Assembly (NCBI RefSeq): GCF_003994235.2
Contig: NZ_RYFG02000121.1
Coordinates: 62,001-126,000, forward strand
DNA from: Candidatus Methylobacter oryzae
Lineage (GTDB): Bacteria > Pseudomonadota > Gammaproteobacteria > Methylococcales > Methylomonadaceae
Direction: 5' to 3'
Length of the DNA: 64,000 bases
The notes below the pieces were generated by a model that was not told where the DNA came from, made no database searches, and worked only from the letters and a program-made list of their open reading frames with translations. Within the stretch, counting starts at the first letter, position 1. Each line of letters starts with the position of its first letter. Below are positions 26,990 through 36,030 of the stretch, one piece after another. Made by a program: the position numbers and the translations under genes.

Positions 26990-28423
26990 TTAGTCTGCGA
27001 GCCGAACCGGCAACTGGATATGAAATGTCGTACCGATTCCTGCGTTAGATTCAAAAAATAATTTACCGCGATGTTTTTCAACAATAATGCTGTGGGACAA
27101 GCTTAAGCCCTGGCCGGTGCCTTTGCCCACTTCTTTGGTGGTGAAAAACAGGTTAAAAACTTTCTCTTGAATCTCCTCCGGAATGCCGGCGCCGTTATCC
27201 TGGACCAGAATTTCAACCATGTTGCCCTGCTTGCGGGTGGCTATCCTGATCAGGCCCATGCCGGCCTTTTTTTCTTCAATTGCATGGGCGGCATTGATGA
27301 TCAAGTTAAGAAACACTTGGTTGAGCTCGCTGGCATAACATTCGATAGTGGCGACGTCGGGACTAAAGTCGGTTTCAATTTCAGCAATGTATTTGTAGCC
27401 GTTACGGCTGATGGTCAGCGCGCTTTTCAGCGCTTCGTGCAGGTCGATAGTCTGTTTATGCTGACCTTGTTCGATATGCGAAAAAGCTTTCATCGCTTTA
27501 ACAATTTCCGCGACGCGCTCAACGCCTTCCTTAGCTTGCCGGATGGCTTTGGGGCTGTCTTCAAGGATAAATGCCATATCGTATTTGTCTTGCAGCGCAT
27601 CCAGTTCAGGCTTTCGTGACTGATCAACCAGATCGCGCAGGGCGTTTTGATAATCGATGATGTCGATAAAGTTATCGTGCAATGCGGAAAGATTGTCGCC
27701 GATGTATTGGATCGGGGTATTGATTTCATGGGCAACACCCGAAGCTAATTGACCGATGGCTTCCAGTTTTTGCGCCTGGCCCAGCTGGGCTTGCAAGGCT
27801 CTGGTTTCGCTGATGTCGTCGATTAAACCGGAAAAAAACAATTCGCCGTCAAGTTCCATCGGGTTAACGCGAAGCAGGACCGGAAAAATTTCGCCGTTTT
27901 TACGTTGCGCTTCCACTTCCCGGCGATTGCCGAGTATATTGGCTTTTTTAGTTTCCAGATAACGTTGTAAATAAAGGTCATGTTGCGCAGCGACTGCCGC
28001 CGGCATTAGGCAGTTGATGTTTTTGCCGATGATTTCACTGGCGGCGTAACCGAAAATCCGTTCGGCCGCATGGTTAAAACTTAGTATTGCACCGGTTTTG
28101 TCTATGCTGACGATTGCACTGGCAGCGGTATCCAAAATAGTATTAAGCTGAGTGCTGTGTTGCTCCAGACTGTCCATTTTTTGCTTCAGCAGCCAGCTGG
28201 TTTTACCGCTAAAATTGCCGAAACATCCCAATATCAGAGGTGCGGTCCAAACAATCAGTAAATCGTAATGAAGATGGTGCAGTGCGGCGATATTGCCCCA
28301 GCTAAAGGCCATCTTATCGTGCCAAAGTAAAAGCAGGATGGTACTAATCGGGAACAAAAATCCAAATAATGTTGCAAGAATAGTGGGCAATCGAACCGGA
28401 TAACGCAGCCAAAGTTTGCTCAT
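26990..28423 (-). CDS. Membrane PAS sensor histidine kinase
   Basis: The protein has 477 residues. Two N-terminal membrane segments (about 14-34 and 50-70) precede a PAS domain at 90-205 (VSIDKTGAILSFNHAAERIF). The H-box GVAHEINTPIQYIGDN supplies the phosphorylated His near residue 235, and the HATPase domain has LIINAAHAIEEK, DNGAGIPEE and GTGQGLSLS. It is the probable phosphodonor for the HDOD and HD-GYP regulators encoded just downstream. The signal is unknown. Confidence 0.93.
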   Translation of the reverse strand: MSKLWLRYPVRLPTILATLFGFLFPISTILLLLWHDKMAFSWGNIAALHHLHYDLLIVWTAPLILGCFGNFSGKTSWLLKQKMDSLEQHSTQLNTILDTAASAIVSIDKTGAILSFNHAAERIFGYAASEIIGKNINCLMPAAVAAQHDLYLQRYLETKKANILGNRREVEAQRKNGEIFPVLLRVNPMELDGELFFSGLIDDISETRALQAQLGQAQKLEAIGQLASGVAHEINTPIQYIGDNLSALHDNFIDIIDYQNALRDLVDQSRKPELDALQDKYDMAFILEDSPKAIRQAKEGVERVAEIVKAMKAFSHIEQGQHKQTIDLHEALKSALTISRNGYKYIAEIETDFSPDVATIECYASELNQVFLNLIINAAHAIEEKKAGMGLIRIATRKQGNMVEILVQDNGAGIPEEIQEKVFNLFFTTKEVGKGTGQGLSLSHSIIVEKHRGKLFFESNAGIGTTFHIQLPVRLAD

Positions 28424-28513
28424 GGCCGAGGCTCTTGTATAGAAAATCGAATGTAATGCAGCGGGTGTTTGTTTATCACGAATTTATCTAAAGCCTGCAA
28501 GGAGTGGAAGATT

Positions 28514-28564
28514 TCCGCCCACGACAAAAAGCTCTAAAGCAACGTAGCTCTTTGTCGTGGGCGG
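28514..28564. repeat. Long intergenic hairpin
   Basis: CCGCCCACGACAAAAAGCT pairs with AGCTCTTTGTCGTGGGCGG with one mismatch around a 13-base loop. It lies between the CZB protein gene and the histidine kinase gene, and is likely a bidirectional transcription barrier although no long T run follows. Confidence 0.7.
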
Positions 28565-28574
28565 TTTCGCTTTA

Positions 28575-28925
28575 TTAAGCCGCTTCTTTTTTTAGACGCA
28601 TCAGCGCCAGGCCGACTTCACCGGATATTGTAGAGAAAGGTGAACTGCCACCCAGCATTGCCTCCGCTTCGTCAAACTTCCTCGCATTAATGGAGGTTGC
28701 TATTTTGCCGGCTTCAATATGAAAAGCGGCATGCTTATTCAAGGTCATTGCATAGCTCGGTAAAGTGCCGCATTGCGTTTTACCTTCCCCGTGCAGCCAT
28801 TTGCCGAGTTCGCAGCAATTGTCCTTGCCAATCGTCAGGGCATCCATTTGTTCTTGTTTGGCGATGGCCGTACGGAATTTAACTTTCCATTCCATGTGTT
28901 TTTGAATTGCAGTATCTAAGTTCAT
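28575..28925 (-). CDS. Stand-alone CZB (chemoreceptor zinc-binding) protein
   Basis: The protein has 116 residues. Zinc ligands of the CZB family are visible: His in QKHMEWK, Cys in DNCCELGKWLHG, and His residues in NKHAAFHIEAGKI. CZB domains sense zinc or hypochlorous acid and are usually fused to chemoreceptors or diguanylate cyclases. Here the domain stands alone, just downstream of a chemoreceptor gene lacking one, so it could act with it in trans (inference). Confidence 0.9.
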   Translation of the reverse strand: MNLDTAIQKHMEWKVKFRTAIAKQEQMDALTIGKDNCCELGKWLHGEGKTQCGTLPSYAMTLNKHAAFHIEAGKIATSINARKFDEAEAMLGGSSPFSTISGEVGLALMRLKKEAA

Positions 28926-29017
28926 AATTTTTCTTTTTATTAAGGTGCTATAGGGTTGATGTGTATTAACGCAAGCAGTGCTTGGTGATGTCGTTTTTAA
29001 TATATGGGATATGGTTT

Positions 29018-31363
29018 TTAGAATTCCTCCCAGTCGTCGTTACTGTCTATTGCCGATTTAGTTGATAGTAATGCCTGAGAGACTGTCGCTGTTTTGGCGG
29101 CGGCTTTTATTGGCACTGCCGGTGTTTTACCATGTTTAAATGTTTTAATAGAATCGTCTGTTTCGTTTGAATTGACTTTAAAAAAGCTAACCAATTTAGC
29201 CATATTAGTGGACTGTTCGCTCATTGAGATACCGCCCGCTGCGGCTTGTTCCGCCAACGCCGCATTTTGTTGAGTAATGTCGTCCATTTGAGAAATCGCT
29301 TGATTGACCTGGCCAATACCCGCTGATTGTTCAGCGCTGGCGCTGGCAATGTGCGAAATAATGTCACCGACTTTCTCAACGTTATCAACAATCTCGATTA
29401 GCGTTGTGCCTGTTTCATTGACAAACGCTGTTCCGGCGCGAACTTTTTCCACACTGTTTTGGATCAGGTCGCTACTTTGTTTGGCGGCATTTGCGCTACG
29501 TTGGGCCAGGTTGCGCACTTCGGTCGCGACTACCGCAAATCCACGTCCATGATCTCCCGCTCTGGCCGCTTCTACTGCTGCGTTTAAAGCCAAAAGATTG
29601 GTTTGGAAGGCGATTTCATCAATCACGCCGATAATTTCAGCAATATTATTGCTGCTGACATTAATTTCCTGCATTGCAGCGATAGCCGATTTAACAATTT
29701 CGCCGCCTTTTTGAGCGACTTGAATTGCAGAATGAATCGCCTCGGTTGCTTGAACCGTCTGTTGGCTATTGTTCTTTACCGTGCTGGAGAGTTCTTCCAT
29801 GCTGGCAGCCGTTTCTTCAAGGCTGGCCGCTTGTTGCTCGGCGCGACTGGAAAGATCATTGTTACCCGCTGCCATTTCCTGTGATGAACTCTCTATGAAA
29901 TTAGCGGCATTTTTGATTTGAATTATAAAATCGCTCAGCTTTGCCAGAGTGTCGTTGATATTATCCTTACATTCATCGTAAATGCCCTCGTAGTGATGAG
30001 TAATAGCGCAAGCTAAATCGCCTTCAGCCATTCTTTCCATGACGCTATTGACGTCATTAAATACACTTTCTATGACATCCGATAATTCATTAATTCCAGC
30101 CGACAGCATTTTTGCAATGCCTTCTTTATTATCCATACTAATTCGCGTACTCAGATCGCCCACTTTGATGGCCTGCACTAATTGTTCAATCTCTTGTTCA
30201 ATTAACACATCGGCTGTTCTGTTTTGCCACTCCGCGATAAAACCGAGGTTCTCGCCCTCCTGGTTAATAACCGGGCTGGCAATAACATGCATGTGTTGAT
30301 CCGCAACGACCATTTGGGCGTTATAAGGTTTTGTTAAGTTGTTTAGGAGACGGCGTTGGTGGGCAGGATCAGTGTGATATAAATCGATACTGGAGCCCAG
30401 TAATTTATCGGCATTGAAATTCGGCAACTGTTTACGGATGGCGTTTTCCGCTTTCTTGAACATTTCCCGAATACTGTCGTTCGCGTAAATAATTTCAAGG
30501 TTGGTATCCGCGACCATAATACCGGCGTGAACATGATCGAGCGCCTCAGTCAAGCGCATGGCCTTTGATGCGTCTTCCCTGGATTGCGTCAAATCGTATC
30601 GTAACGTCATTTCCATCGAATACAAGGCGCGCTGGAAATCACCGATTAGATCGTTCCTGCTTAAGTCCGGCGCTTTGCCAAACTTTTTCTCGGCCAAACG
30701 ATAAAATGTACCGATTGTTTTATTTAACAATCGGCTGAAAGTCTTGGCTACATTGAAATCTATTGCTGATGCCGCGATTGAGGACGCTAAAACGCCGGCT
30801 AAAAGCGGATAATCCTGCGCTAAAAATAATTGATACATCAAATAGAAGGCAGGAACCAAGTGCATTGCCGATGCAAAGGTTATTTTCTTACTGACATCCA
30901 TTTCCTTGATCGATTTGGCTGCTGCCGCTAACCCGGAGGGGCGCATGGTTGCCTTATTGGCGTTAAGCTGTTTGTGAAATTGTTCTGCTTTTTCAATCTC
31001 TTTGCGACTTGGAACACGGCGAACGGAAAGATATTCATGAACCTGCCCGTTTTTAAATACAGGCATCGCATTCGCTTCCAGCCAGTAATAATCGCCGGAC
31101 TTGGTCCTGTTTTTTACTAGTCCTTGCCAGGGTCTAAGTTCTTGTAAGGTTAACCATAAATCCTCAAAAACCGCCTGAGGCATATCCGGATGCCGGACAA
31201 TATTGTGCTCTGATCCTATCAATTCCTCGCGGGTAAACCCGCTAGCTTTAACAAACTCATCGTTGGCGTAAGTAATAACGCCTTTTAAATCTGTACGCGT
31301 GGCTAACAACAAACCTTCTTTGATGAATATTTCTTGGTTAGTGACAGGCATATTAATCTTCAT
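29018..31363 (-). CDS. Aer-like chemoreceptor with two PAS domains
   Basis: The protein has 781 residues. The N-terminal Aer-type PAS (10-120) has ELIGSEHNIVRHPDMP and the Trp-rich WQGLVKN expected of FAD-binding redox sensors. Membrane segments follow near 165-205, then a second PAS near 275-380 (GIMVADTNLEIIYANDSI), a HAMP-like region, and a methyl-accepting signalling domain with the hairpin tip EIAFQTNLLALNAAVEAARA. The C-terminus DDWEEF resembles the xWxxF pentapeptide that tethers CheR and CheB. It probably drives aerotaxis or energy taxis, useful to a microaerobic nitrogen fixer. Confidence 0.95.
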   Translation of the reverse strand: MKINMPVTNQEIFIKEGLLLATRTDLKGVITYANDEFVKASGFTREELIGSEHNIVRHPDMPQAVFEDLWLTLQELRPWQGLVKNRTKSGDYYWLEANAMPVFKNGQVHEYLSVRRVPSRKEIEKAEQFHKQLNANKATMRPSGLAAAAKSIKEMDVSKKITFASAMHLVPAFYLMYQLFLAQDYPLLAGVLASSIAASAIDFNVAKTFSRLLNKTIGTFYRLAEKKFGKAPDLSRNDLIGDFQRALYSMEMTLRYDLTQSREDASKAMRLTEALDHVHAGIMVADTNLEIIYANDSIREMFKKAENAIRKQLPNFNADKLLGSSIDLYHTDPAHQRRLLNNLTKPYNAQMVVADQHMHVIASPVINQEGENLGFIAEWQNRTADVLIEQEIEQLVQAIKVGDLSTRISMDNKEGIAKMLSAGINELSDVIESVFNDVNSVMERMAEGDLACAITHHYEGIYDECKDNINDTLAKLSDFIIQIKNAANFIESSSQEMAAGNNDLSSRAEQQAASLEETAASMEELSSTVKNNSQQTVQATEAIHSAIQVAQKGGEIVKSAIAAMQEINVSSNNIAEIIGVIDEIAFQTNLLALNAAVEAARAGDHGRGFAVVATEVRNLAQRSANAAKQSSDLIQNSVEKVRAGTAFVNETGTTLIEIVDNVEKVGDIISHIASASAEQSAGIGQVNQAISQMDDITQQNAALAEQAAAGGISMSEQSTNMAKLVSFFKVNSNETDDSIKTFKHGKTPAVPIKAAAKTATVSQALLSTKSAIDSNDDWEEF

Positions 31364-32093
31364 AATCTACGATCCCATTTATAAATCAGCGGATATGTAA
31401 ATCTTTTACAATAATTACGTATTAAGTATTTAATGAAGGGAGCCGGATTTTGTTTGTAGTAATGCTGTATGATTCCCCCGCTAAGGCTCACTTCCACAAT
31501 TTGCTTCTCGATAGACATAAAGCTAGCGTGACTAGTTTCAGAAAGGTAGAACAACGGGGAATTCAGTTGTTTCAGCGGAATAGCCATGAAACTGACCGGA
31601 GGAAGTCTGCCTGAACGATGAATAGTATTCACGCTAATGCCGATGAATAATGAGCGCGGGTTGCTATAAATAAATAGCAAAGCACTAAAGCAATATCACT
31701 CGGATTTTGGCGACGGTGATCTGAAAAGAAAATAACAAGTTGCCTGAACACGCGTTTCTCCTGCCGATTGGGCATTCTTCGTCAATTCCCGCTGATAGAA
31801 GTCAAATATTGCGGGTAGCTTAACAAGGCGTGTTCTGGGCCTCATGAATCCGGCGCCGGGGTCGGGGGCAAGCCGGATATAATGCGTTGTAATTTATATC
31901 TTACATTCGCTTTAAAATCAAAATATTTTCAACCCCGAGTTCAGAAAGCTCTGAACACGGCAGTTAAAATTAATTTTAACTTACAATATAAGGACGGCTG
32001 GATAGCCGTAAGCTATTTGTTTAAACAAGGGAAGAGAGCTTCCGGATCCATCATTACAATTCCAACTTCTAACCCACCAGAAGGAACCTCCGC

Positions 32094-32858
32094 ATGAAAA
32101 TAATTTCCTGGAATGTCAACGGCGTTCGTGCCGTGCAAAGCAAAGGTTTTGCCGAAACGCTCGCGCTGCTCGACGCCGACTGCATTTTGTTGCAGGAAAC
32201 CAAGGCCCAGGCCGACCAAATCGACAAGGCGCTGGAGGGCATCGACGGCTACCGGATTTATTCCAATTGCGCCGAGCGCAAGGGCTATTCCGGCGTGACG
32301 ATTCTGTCCCGGAAAGAGCCGTTGCAAGTCATCTGCGATATCGGCATTGCCGAGCATGATTCGGAAGGGCGCGTGATCGTTGCCGAATTCGAGAATTTTT
32401 TCCTGCTCGACGTTTATGTGCCGAATTCCGGCGAGGCCTTGGGGCGGTTGGATTACCGCCAAACTTGGGATCGCGAATTCCTGGCTTATTGCCAAAAATT
32501 GCAAAGCCAAAAACCGCTGATTGCCTGCGGCGATTTTAATGTCGCGCACCGGGAAATCGATATTGCCCGCCCGAAGCCGAACTACAATAAATCGTCCGGC
32601 TACACCCAGGTTGAAATCGACGGCTTCAGCCGTTTTCTCGATGCCGGATTGGTCGATACGTTCCGGCATTTTTATCCGGATAGCGTCGCTTACAGTTGGT
32701 GGAGTTTCCGCGCCGGAGCCCGAGCCAAGAACATCGGCTGGCGGATCGATTACGTGTTGACCAGCGAAGCGATTGTCGACAAGGTCAAACAGGCTTTTAT
32801 CCTGCCCGAAATCATGGGTTCGGATCATTGCCCGGTCGGCATCGAGATCGATCTTTAA
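32094..32858 (+). CDS. xthA: Exodeoxyribonuclease III
   Basis: The protein has 254 residues, an exonuclease-endonuclease-phosphatase fold: ISWNVNGVRA at the start, LQETK with the metal-binding Glu near 34, GDFNVAH with the catalytic Asp/Asn, and the terminal GSDHCPVGIE. It acts as AP endonuclease and 3'-5' exonuclease in base excision repair. RBS AAGGA lies before the ATG. The ~730 bases upstream (31364-32093) contain no convincing gene; TATAAT at 31878 could be a -10 box. Confidence 0.95.
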   Translation: MKIISWNVNGVRAVQSKGFAETLALLDADCILLQETKAQADQIDKALEGIDGYRIYSNCAERKGYSGVTILSRKEPLQVICDIGIAEHDSEGRVIVAEFENFFLLDVYVPNSGEALGRLDYRQTWDREFLAYCQKLQSQKPLIACGDFNVAHREIDIARPKPNYNKSSGYTQVEIDGFSRFLDAGLVDTFRHFYPDSVAYSWWSFRAGARAKNIGWRIDYVLTSEAIVDKVKQAFILPEIMGSDHCPVGIEIDL

Positions 32859-32910
32859 CGACGGTTAGGTCATTTCCATGAAAAAACACATTCTAGTCAA
32901 ATATATTTTC

Positions 32911-32959
32911 TTACCACGAAGACACGAAGTAAAACATAAACTCCGTGTCTTCGCGGTAA
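32911..32959. repeat. Palindromic CACGAAGACACGAAG repeat
   Basis: TTACCACGAAGACACGAAG and the inverse CCGTGTCTTCGCGGTAA form a stem around a short AT-rich loop. The same arms occur at 37490-37505 and 37607-37625 between nifK and nifT. Confidence 0.8.
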
Positions 32960-32987
32960 ATAAAAAAATCGGATATGCAGAGTTTAA

Positions 32988-33623
32988 ATGATGGCTATGC
33001 GTGAACAAATGATGAGGACACACCGGACCGCATTATTCAATTGCAGCAAATGTCCGGAAATGATCGGTCCTGTCGTCAGCGGCAGCCCGGTGCTATCGAA
33101 GATTTTACTGATCGGCCAAGCGCCCGGCGATAAGGAAGGCGGATTCGGCAAGCCGTTTGCCTGGACGGCCGGCAAAACGATGTTTAAATGGTTCGAGCGC
33201 ATCGGGATTGATGAGGAAAATTTCCGTCAGCGTGTTTACATGGCTGCGGTGTGTCGCTGTTTTCCGGGTAAAAATCCGAAAGGCGGCGATCGTGTGCCGA
33301 GTCCGGATGAAATCGATAATTGTGCAGGTTGGCTGCAAGCCGAGGTCGATTTGCTTAAACCCGATTTGATCCTGCCGGTCGGCAAGCTGGCGATAGTCCA
33401 ATTGATGCCGGTCAAAAAGCTCGACGAGGTGATCGGTAAACTGCATCCGGTTACTTTTCACGGTCATCATACAGAAGCGATTCCGTTGCCGCATCCGTCC
33501 GGTGCGTCGACTTGGCATCGTAAAGAGCCGGGGATTACATTGCTGGAATCGGCATTGACGATTCTGCAACAGCATCCGTCCTGGCAGCAGCTTTGCCAAG
33601 ACGGCATATCGGATGTTGTGTAG
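32988..33623 (+). CDS. Uracil-DNA glycosylase superfamily protein
   Basis: The protein has 211 residues. It has the family motifs GQAPGDKEGGFGKPFAWTAG (active-site loop) and LPHPSGAST (DNA-intercalation loop). Cys pairs NCSKCP near residue 20 and VCRCFPG near 88 suggest an Fe-S cluster as in family 4 or 5 enzymes. The family removes uracil from DNA. Located after xthA, it gives a base-excision pair. Several in-frame ATGs lie at the start (32988, 32994?, 33000 region), so the exact start is uncertain. Confidence 0.85.
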   Translation: MMAMREQMMRTHRTALFNCSKCPEMIGPVVSGSPVLSKILLIGQAPGDKEGGFGKPFAWTAGKTMFKWFERIGIDEENFRQRVYMAAVCRCFPGKNPKGGDRVPSPDEIDNCAGWLQAEVDLLKPDLILPVGKLAIVQLMPVKKLDEVIGKLHPVTFHGHHTEAIPLPHPSGASTWHRKEPGITLLESALTILQQHPSWQQLCQDGISDVV

Positions 33624-33677
33624 GTTGGTGCCGGCGCCAACTATTCGGGGCAAGTGTTTCGGAAGCTGAGCTTCCCG

Positions 33678-33711
33678 CACTGCGTTTCCAAGCTGGAGCT
33701 TGGGAACGAGC
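33678..33711. repeat. GTTTCCAAGC / GCTTGGGAAC palindromic repeat
   Basis: ACTGCGTTTCCAAGCTGGAGCTTGGGAACGAG is a near-perfect stem. Related pieces occur at 37447-37469, 37522-37550 and, degenerate, at 19018-19088. Confidence 0.65.
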
Positions 33712-33724
33712 GGATCATGAGGAC

Positions 33725-33757
33725 AGACCTTCCAGGTTTTGAAAACCTGGAAGGTCT
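33725..33757. repeat. Dispersed palindrome AGACCTTCCAGG, copy D
   Basis: This is a 33-base perfect palindrome: AGACCTTCCAGGTTTT and its inverse around one central base. It is the most compact of the four copies. Confidence 0.85.
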
Positions 33758-33814
33758 ACTCGCGGAATTGTGTGTAACGATGAGAGAGGGAGTTTGGGAA
33801 AGAGTTTACTACGC

Positions 33815-33885
33815 TGTAGGGCGTGCCGTGCATGCTTTTTCAATCTAGGCAACGGCGCGCACGGTACGCCCTACGCAGAATTTAA
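33815..33885. repeat. GTAGGGCGTGCCGTGC palindromic repeat
   Basis: GTAGGGCGTGCCGTGC and the inverse GCACGGTACGCCCTAC flank a ~35-base loop. It is related in design and arm sequence to the element between nifH and nifD at 40837-40900. It overlaps the last codons of the convergent nif11 gene and may end transcription from both sides. Confidence 0.7.
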
Positions 33886-34100
33886 ACTCTCAACAACGCC
33901 TTAGCCATTTTTTCGGAAAGCTGCTCTTCAACGAATTGCGGTTCGTTGGGCGGATAAAGTTCCACTTCATCCAATTCAAAATTATATTCTTTGCCTAATG
34001 CAATCAGTTCCCTGATTTTTTGTACGGCTAACAGTTTCTCTTTTAATTCGCTATCTGTTTTTGCCAGTTCAGAGAATGCTTTTATTTGTGCAATTGACAT
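33882..34100 (-). CDS. Stand-alone Nif11-domain protein
   Basis: The protein has 72 residues. The N-terminus MSIAQIKAFSELAKTDSELK and the later ELIALGKEYNFELDEVEL match the Nif11 domain. This domain is found as short free-standing proteins in nif clusters and as leader peptides of ribosomal natural products. Here there is no Gly-Gly cleavage site or Cys-rich core, so a leader role is unlikely. RBS AAGGAG lies eight bases before the ATG. It is the last gene downstream of the nifH promoter. Confidence 0.85.
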   Translation of the reverse strand: MSIAQIKAFSELAKTDSELKEKLLAVQKIRELIALGKEYNFELDEVELYPPNEPQFVEEQLSEKMAKALLRV

Positions 34101-34212
34101 TGTGTTGACTCCTTTTGTTGAAAATTACTGCATTACAAAGCAGTTGGAAATTTGCAACTACTTATCTCCTAGAGCACCGGTACCCAAGATCGGCGCCTGA
34201 TCAACACCGGTA

Positions 34213-34256
34213 AAAAAATCCGTGTAAATCCGTCCAATCCGCGTCATCCGTGTTCC
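34213..34256. repeat. Dispersed ATCCGTGT repeat, copy 3 (one arm)
   Basis: AAATCCGTGTAAATCCGTCC followed by AATCCGCGTCATCCGTG corresponds to the right arm of copies 1, 2 and 4. It lies between the nif11 gene and the 320-residue unknown gene. Confidence 0.7.
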
Positions 34257-34286
34257 AATAAAGTAGTTACGGGAATTTAGTATCTG

Positions 34287-35249
34287 CTACACGCTATAAG
34301 GCGTATCAATCCAGTCTTTAAGCACCGCAACGTCGCGCTCGGGCAGGTAAGAAAAATCTCCGCTGATATCTTTATAAACCGCTACGCCGCAGTTCGGCGA
34401 AACCAGTTTGCCTTTGACCATATAGAAAAACCAGGCAAACGGGTAACCGGCTTGTCTATCGAAACGGGTCAGCAGGTTATGCAGCGGCGTGCCTTTCTTG
34501 CCGCTAATGTCTTCCATTTGCGGTACGTTTTTTTGCAGGGTATTGATCAGTTCCACGTTGATGATTTGTTCGCCGAAACGGCCGGTGTGCCTGAATGGAC
34601 GAACAATCCAGTCGTCGGAAAGCACGGCTTTTTGCTGCGCGCTGCTGCGGTTCCAGTCGTCCATGAAGCGCTGCACGGGATGTTCGCTGACATGGTATTT
34701 ATTGATTTCATCCATGAAAACCGCCACGTCAGTTTTACGTCGATAAGAATAACGCGACGTTCCAATACCGAATGTTTCTATGCATTCCGGGTCCAGTGGA
34801 TCAATAAATTCTTCCAGATCCTCCGGCGGATAATCGCCGTTAACAAGCAGCCGGTCCGACATTTCATGGGTTTTATCGATGTCGATCTGGATGAATTGTT
34901 CCGCTTTGGCGCCGGTTTGGATAACAAAATAAAGGGTGTTGCCGATTTGCCGGGTGGCGATGAATTGCTGCTCTCGCGCATGATCGATCAATGTTTGTAA
35001 ATTCTTGCCGCATTCGATGTAGGTGCGTTCGGTCCATTCGATCAAATTATTGGCGATGCGTTTGCCGTCCATATCGACAATGCCGCCCAGCCGGTACCAT
35101 TCTTCGCCGGTTTTGGCCAAGCGAATCGGATAGCCGGGGTTCAGCGCTTGAAGTTTGGAAAGTAATAGTTCGTCGTCCTGGTCGGGCAGGGTGTGCTTGC
35201 AGATTTTTGCAAGCTGTTGTCCGTCAAGCCGAAAAGGTTGGTCAGTCAT
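34287..35249 (-). CDS. Conserved nif-cluster protein of unknown function (320 residues)
   Basis: The protein is soluble and acidic, with no membrane segment and no recognised domain. It has many aromatic and Asp residues (TGEEWYRLGGIVDMDGKRIA, then DPLDPECIETFGIGTSRYSY). Its start overlaps the stop of the LRV gene by eight bases, indicating coupled translation. Being in the nifH-initiated operon it should be made under nitrogen-fixing conditions. Cys is scarce, so it is not an obvious Fe-S protein. Confidence 0.75.
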   Translation of the reverse strand: MTDQPFRLDGQQLAKICKHTLPDQDDELLLSKLQALNPGYPIRLAKTGEEWYRLGGIVDMDGKRIANNLIEWTERTYIECGKNLQTLIDHAREQQFIATRQIGNTLYFVIQTGAKAEQFIQIDIDKTHEMSDRLLVNGDYPPEDLEEFIDPLDPECIETFGIGTSRYSYRRKTDVAVFMDEINKYHVSEHPVQRFMDDWNRSSAQQKAVLSDDWIVRPFRHTGRFGEQIINVELINTLQKNVPQMEDISGKKGTPLHNLLTRFDRQAGYPFAWFFYMVKGKLVSPNCGVAVYKDISGDFSYLPERDVAVLKDWIDTPYSV

Positions 35250-36018
35250 ACGCTGCTCCCGGTTTCTCGGTGTTATGAGAGTGTATATTTAATCGATCCT
35301 GCACCAGCGCCCTGACATCGGGTTCGGGATCGTCAAGCAGACAGGCCAATGCTTCGGGCACGACGCGTTGGGCAGCGGTGTAACGTACGACCCAATCGGC
35401 GTCTTTCAGCATGACCGCCGCATCGACCGGGTCCATGCGCTCGGCGACGATGCGCCTGACTTCGGGCGCGCAGTCGTCGATCATTAAGCCCAGGCTGACT
35501 TCGGGCAGTCGTTCGGCGACGATTTTCCGTACTTGCAGGTCTTCGTCGCGAATGAAGCGGAACAGGCGGCCTTTCGGCAGCCTTTTGGCTATCGTCAGCC
35601 TGACGATATAGTCTTTGTCGCCGGCCATTTTTTCCAGGTCTTCAGGCGGCAGACGGTCGGCAACGGTCATCCGCACTTCCCGGTCGGTATCGTCGATTAA
35701 CAGGTGTAACTGCGACGGCGATATCCGATAGGCGACCGCGCGCCTGACTACTTCGTCTTCGTCGTCGATCAGCTCGGCAAGCGCTTTTTGCGGCGCGTAA
35801 CGAACCGCAATCGCGCGCCTTTCCCAAAAGCGGTCGTGCAGGTATTGCTCGGCGTAAGCGGGATTAACACGGAAAAAGCGGTCGATCTGGCGGCCGCTTT
35901 CGACGAACACGCAGGTGTCGCCGGGCATGCAGCGCCCCATCAGCAGCGTTTTGCCGCGAAACGGACAAAGGCTGCAATCGGCAAACGGAACGCTGACAGG
36001 GCTTTTATGATCGGACAT
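35242..36018 (-). CDS. [4Fe-4S]-binding leucine-rich-repeat-variant (LRV) protein
   Basis: The protein has 258 residues. The N-terminal domain has Cys 15, 18, 30 and 36, the cluster ligands of the Azotobacter LRV protein. About eight LRV repeats of ~24 residues follow (e.g. DREVRMTVADRLPPEDLEKM and DLQVRKIVAERLPEVSLGLM). The Azotobacter relative is encoded downstream of nifY, the same position as here. Its function is unresolved. Tightly coupled with its neighbours. Confidence 0.93.
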   Translation of the reverse strand: MSDHKSPVSVPFADCSLCPFRGKTLLMGRCMPGDTCVFVESGRQIDRFFRVNPAYAEQYLHDRFWERRAIAVRYAPQKALAELIDDEDEVVRRAVAYRISPSQLHLLIDDTDREVRMTVADRLPPEDLEKMAGDKDYIVRLTIAKRLPKGRLFRFIRDEDLQVRKIVAERLPEVSLGLMIDDCAPEVRRIVAERMDPVDAAVMLKDADWVVRYTAAQRVVPEALACLLDDPEPDVRALVQDRLNIHSHNTEKPGAAYD

Positions 36019-36030
36019 GGGAACTTCCGA

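Noticed and set aside
31360-31680. 106-codon open frame upstream of the Aer-like receptor
   Set aside because: No ribosome site, no recognised protein features, and composition like intergenic DNA.
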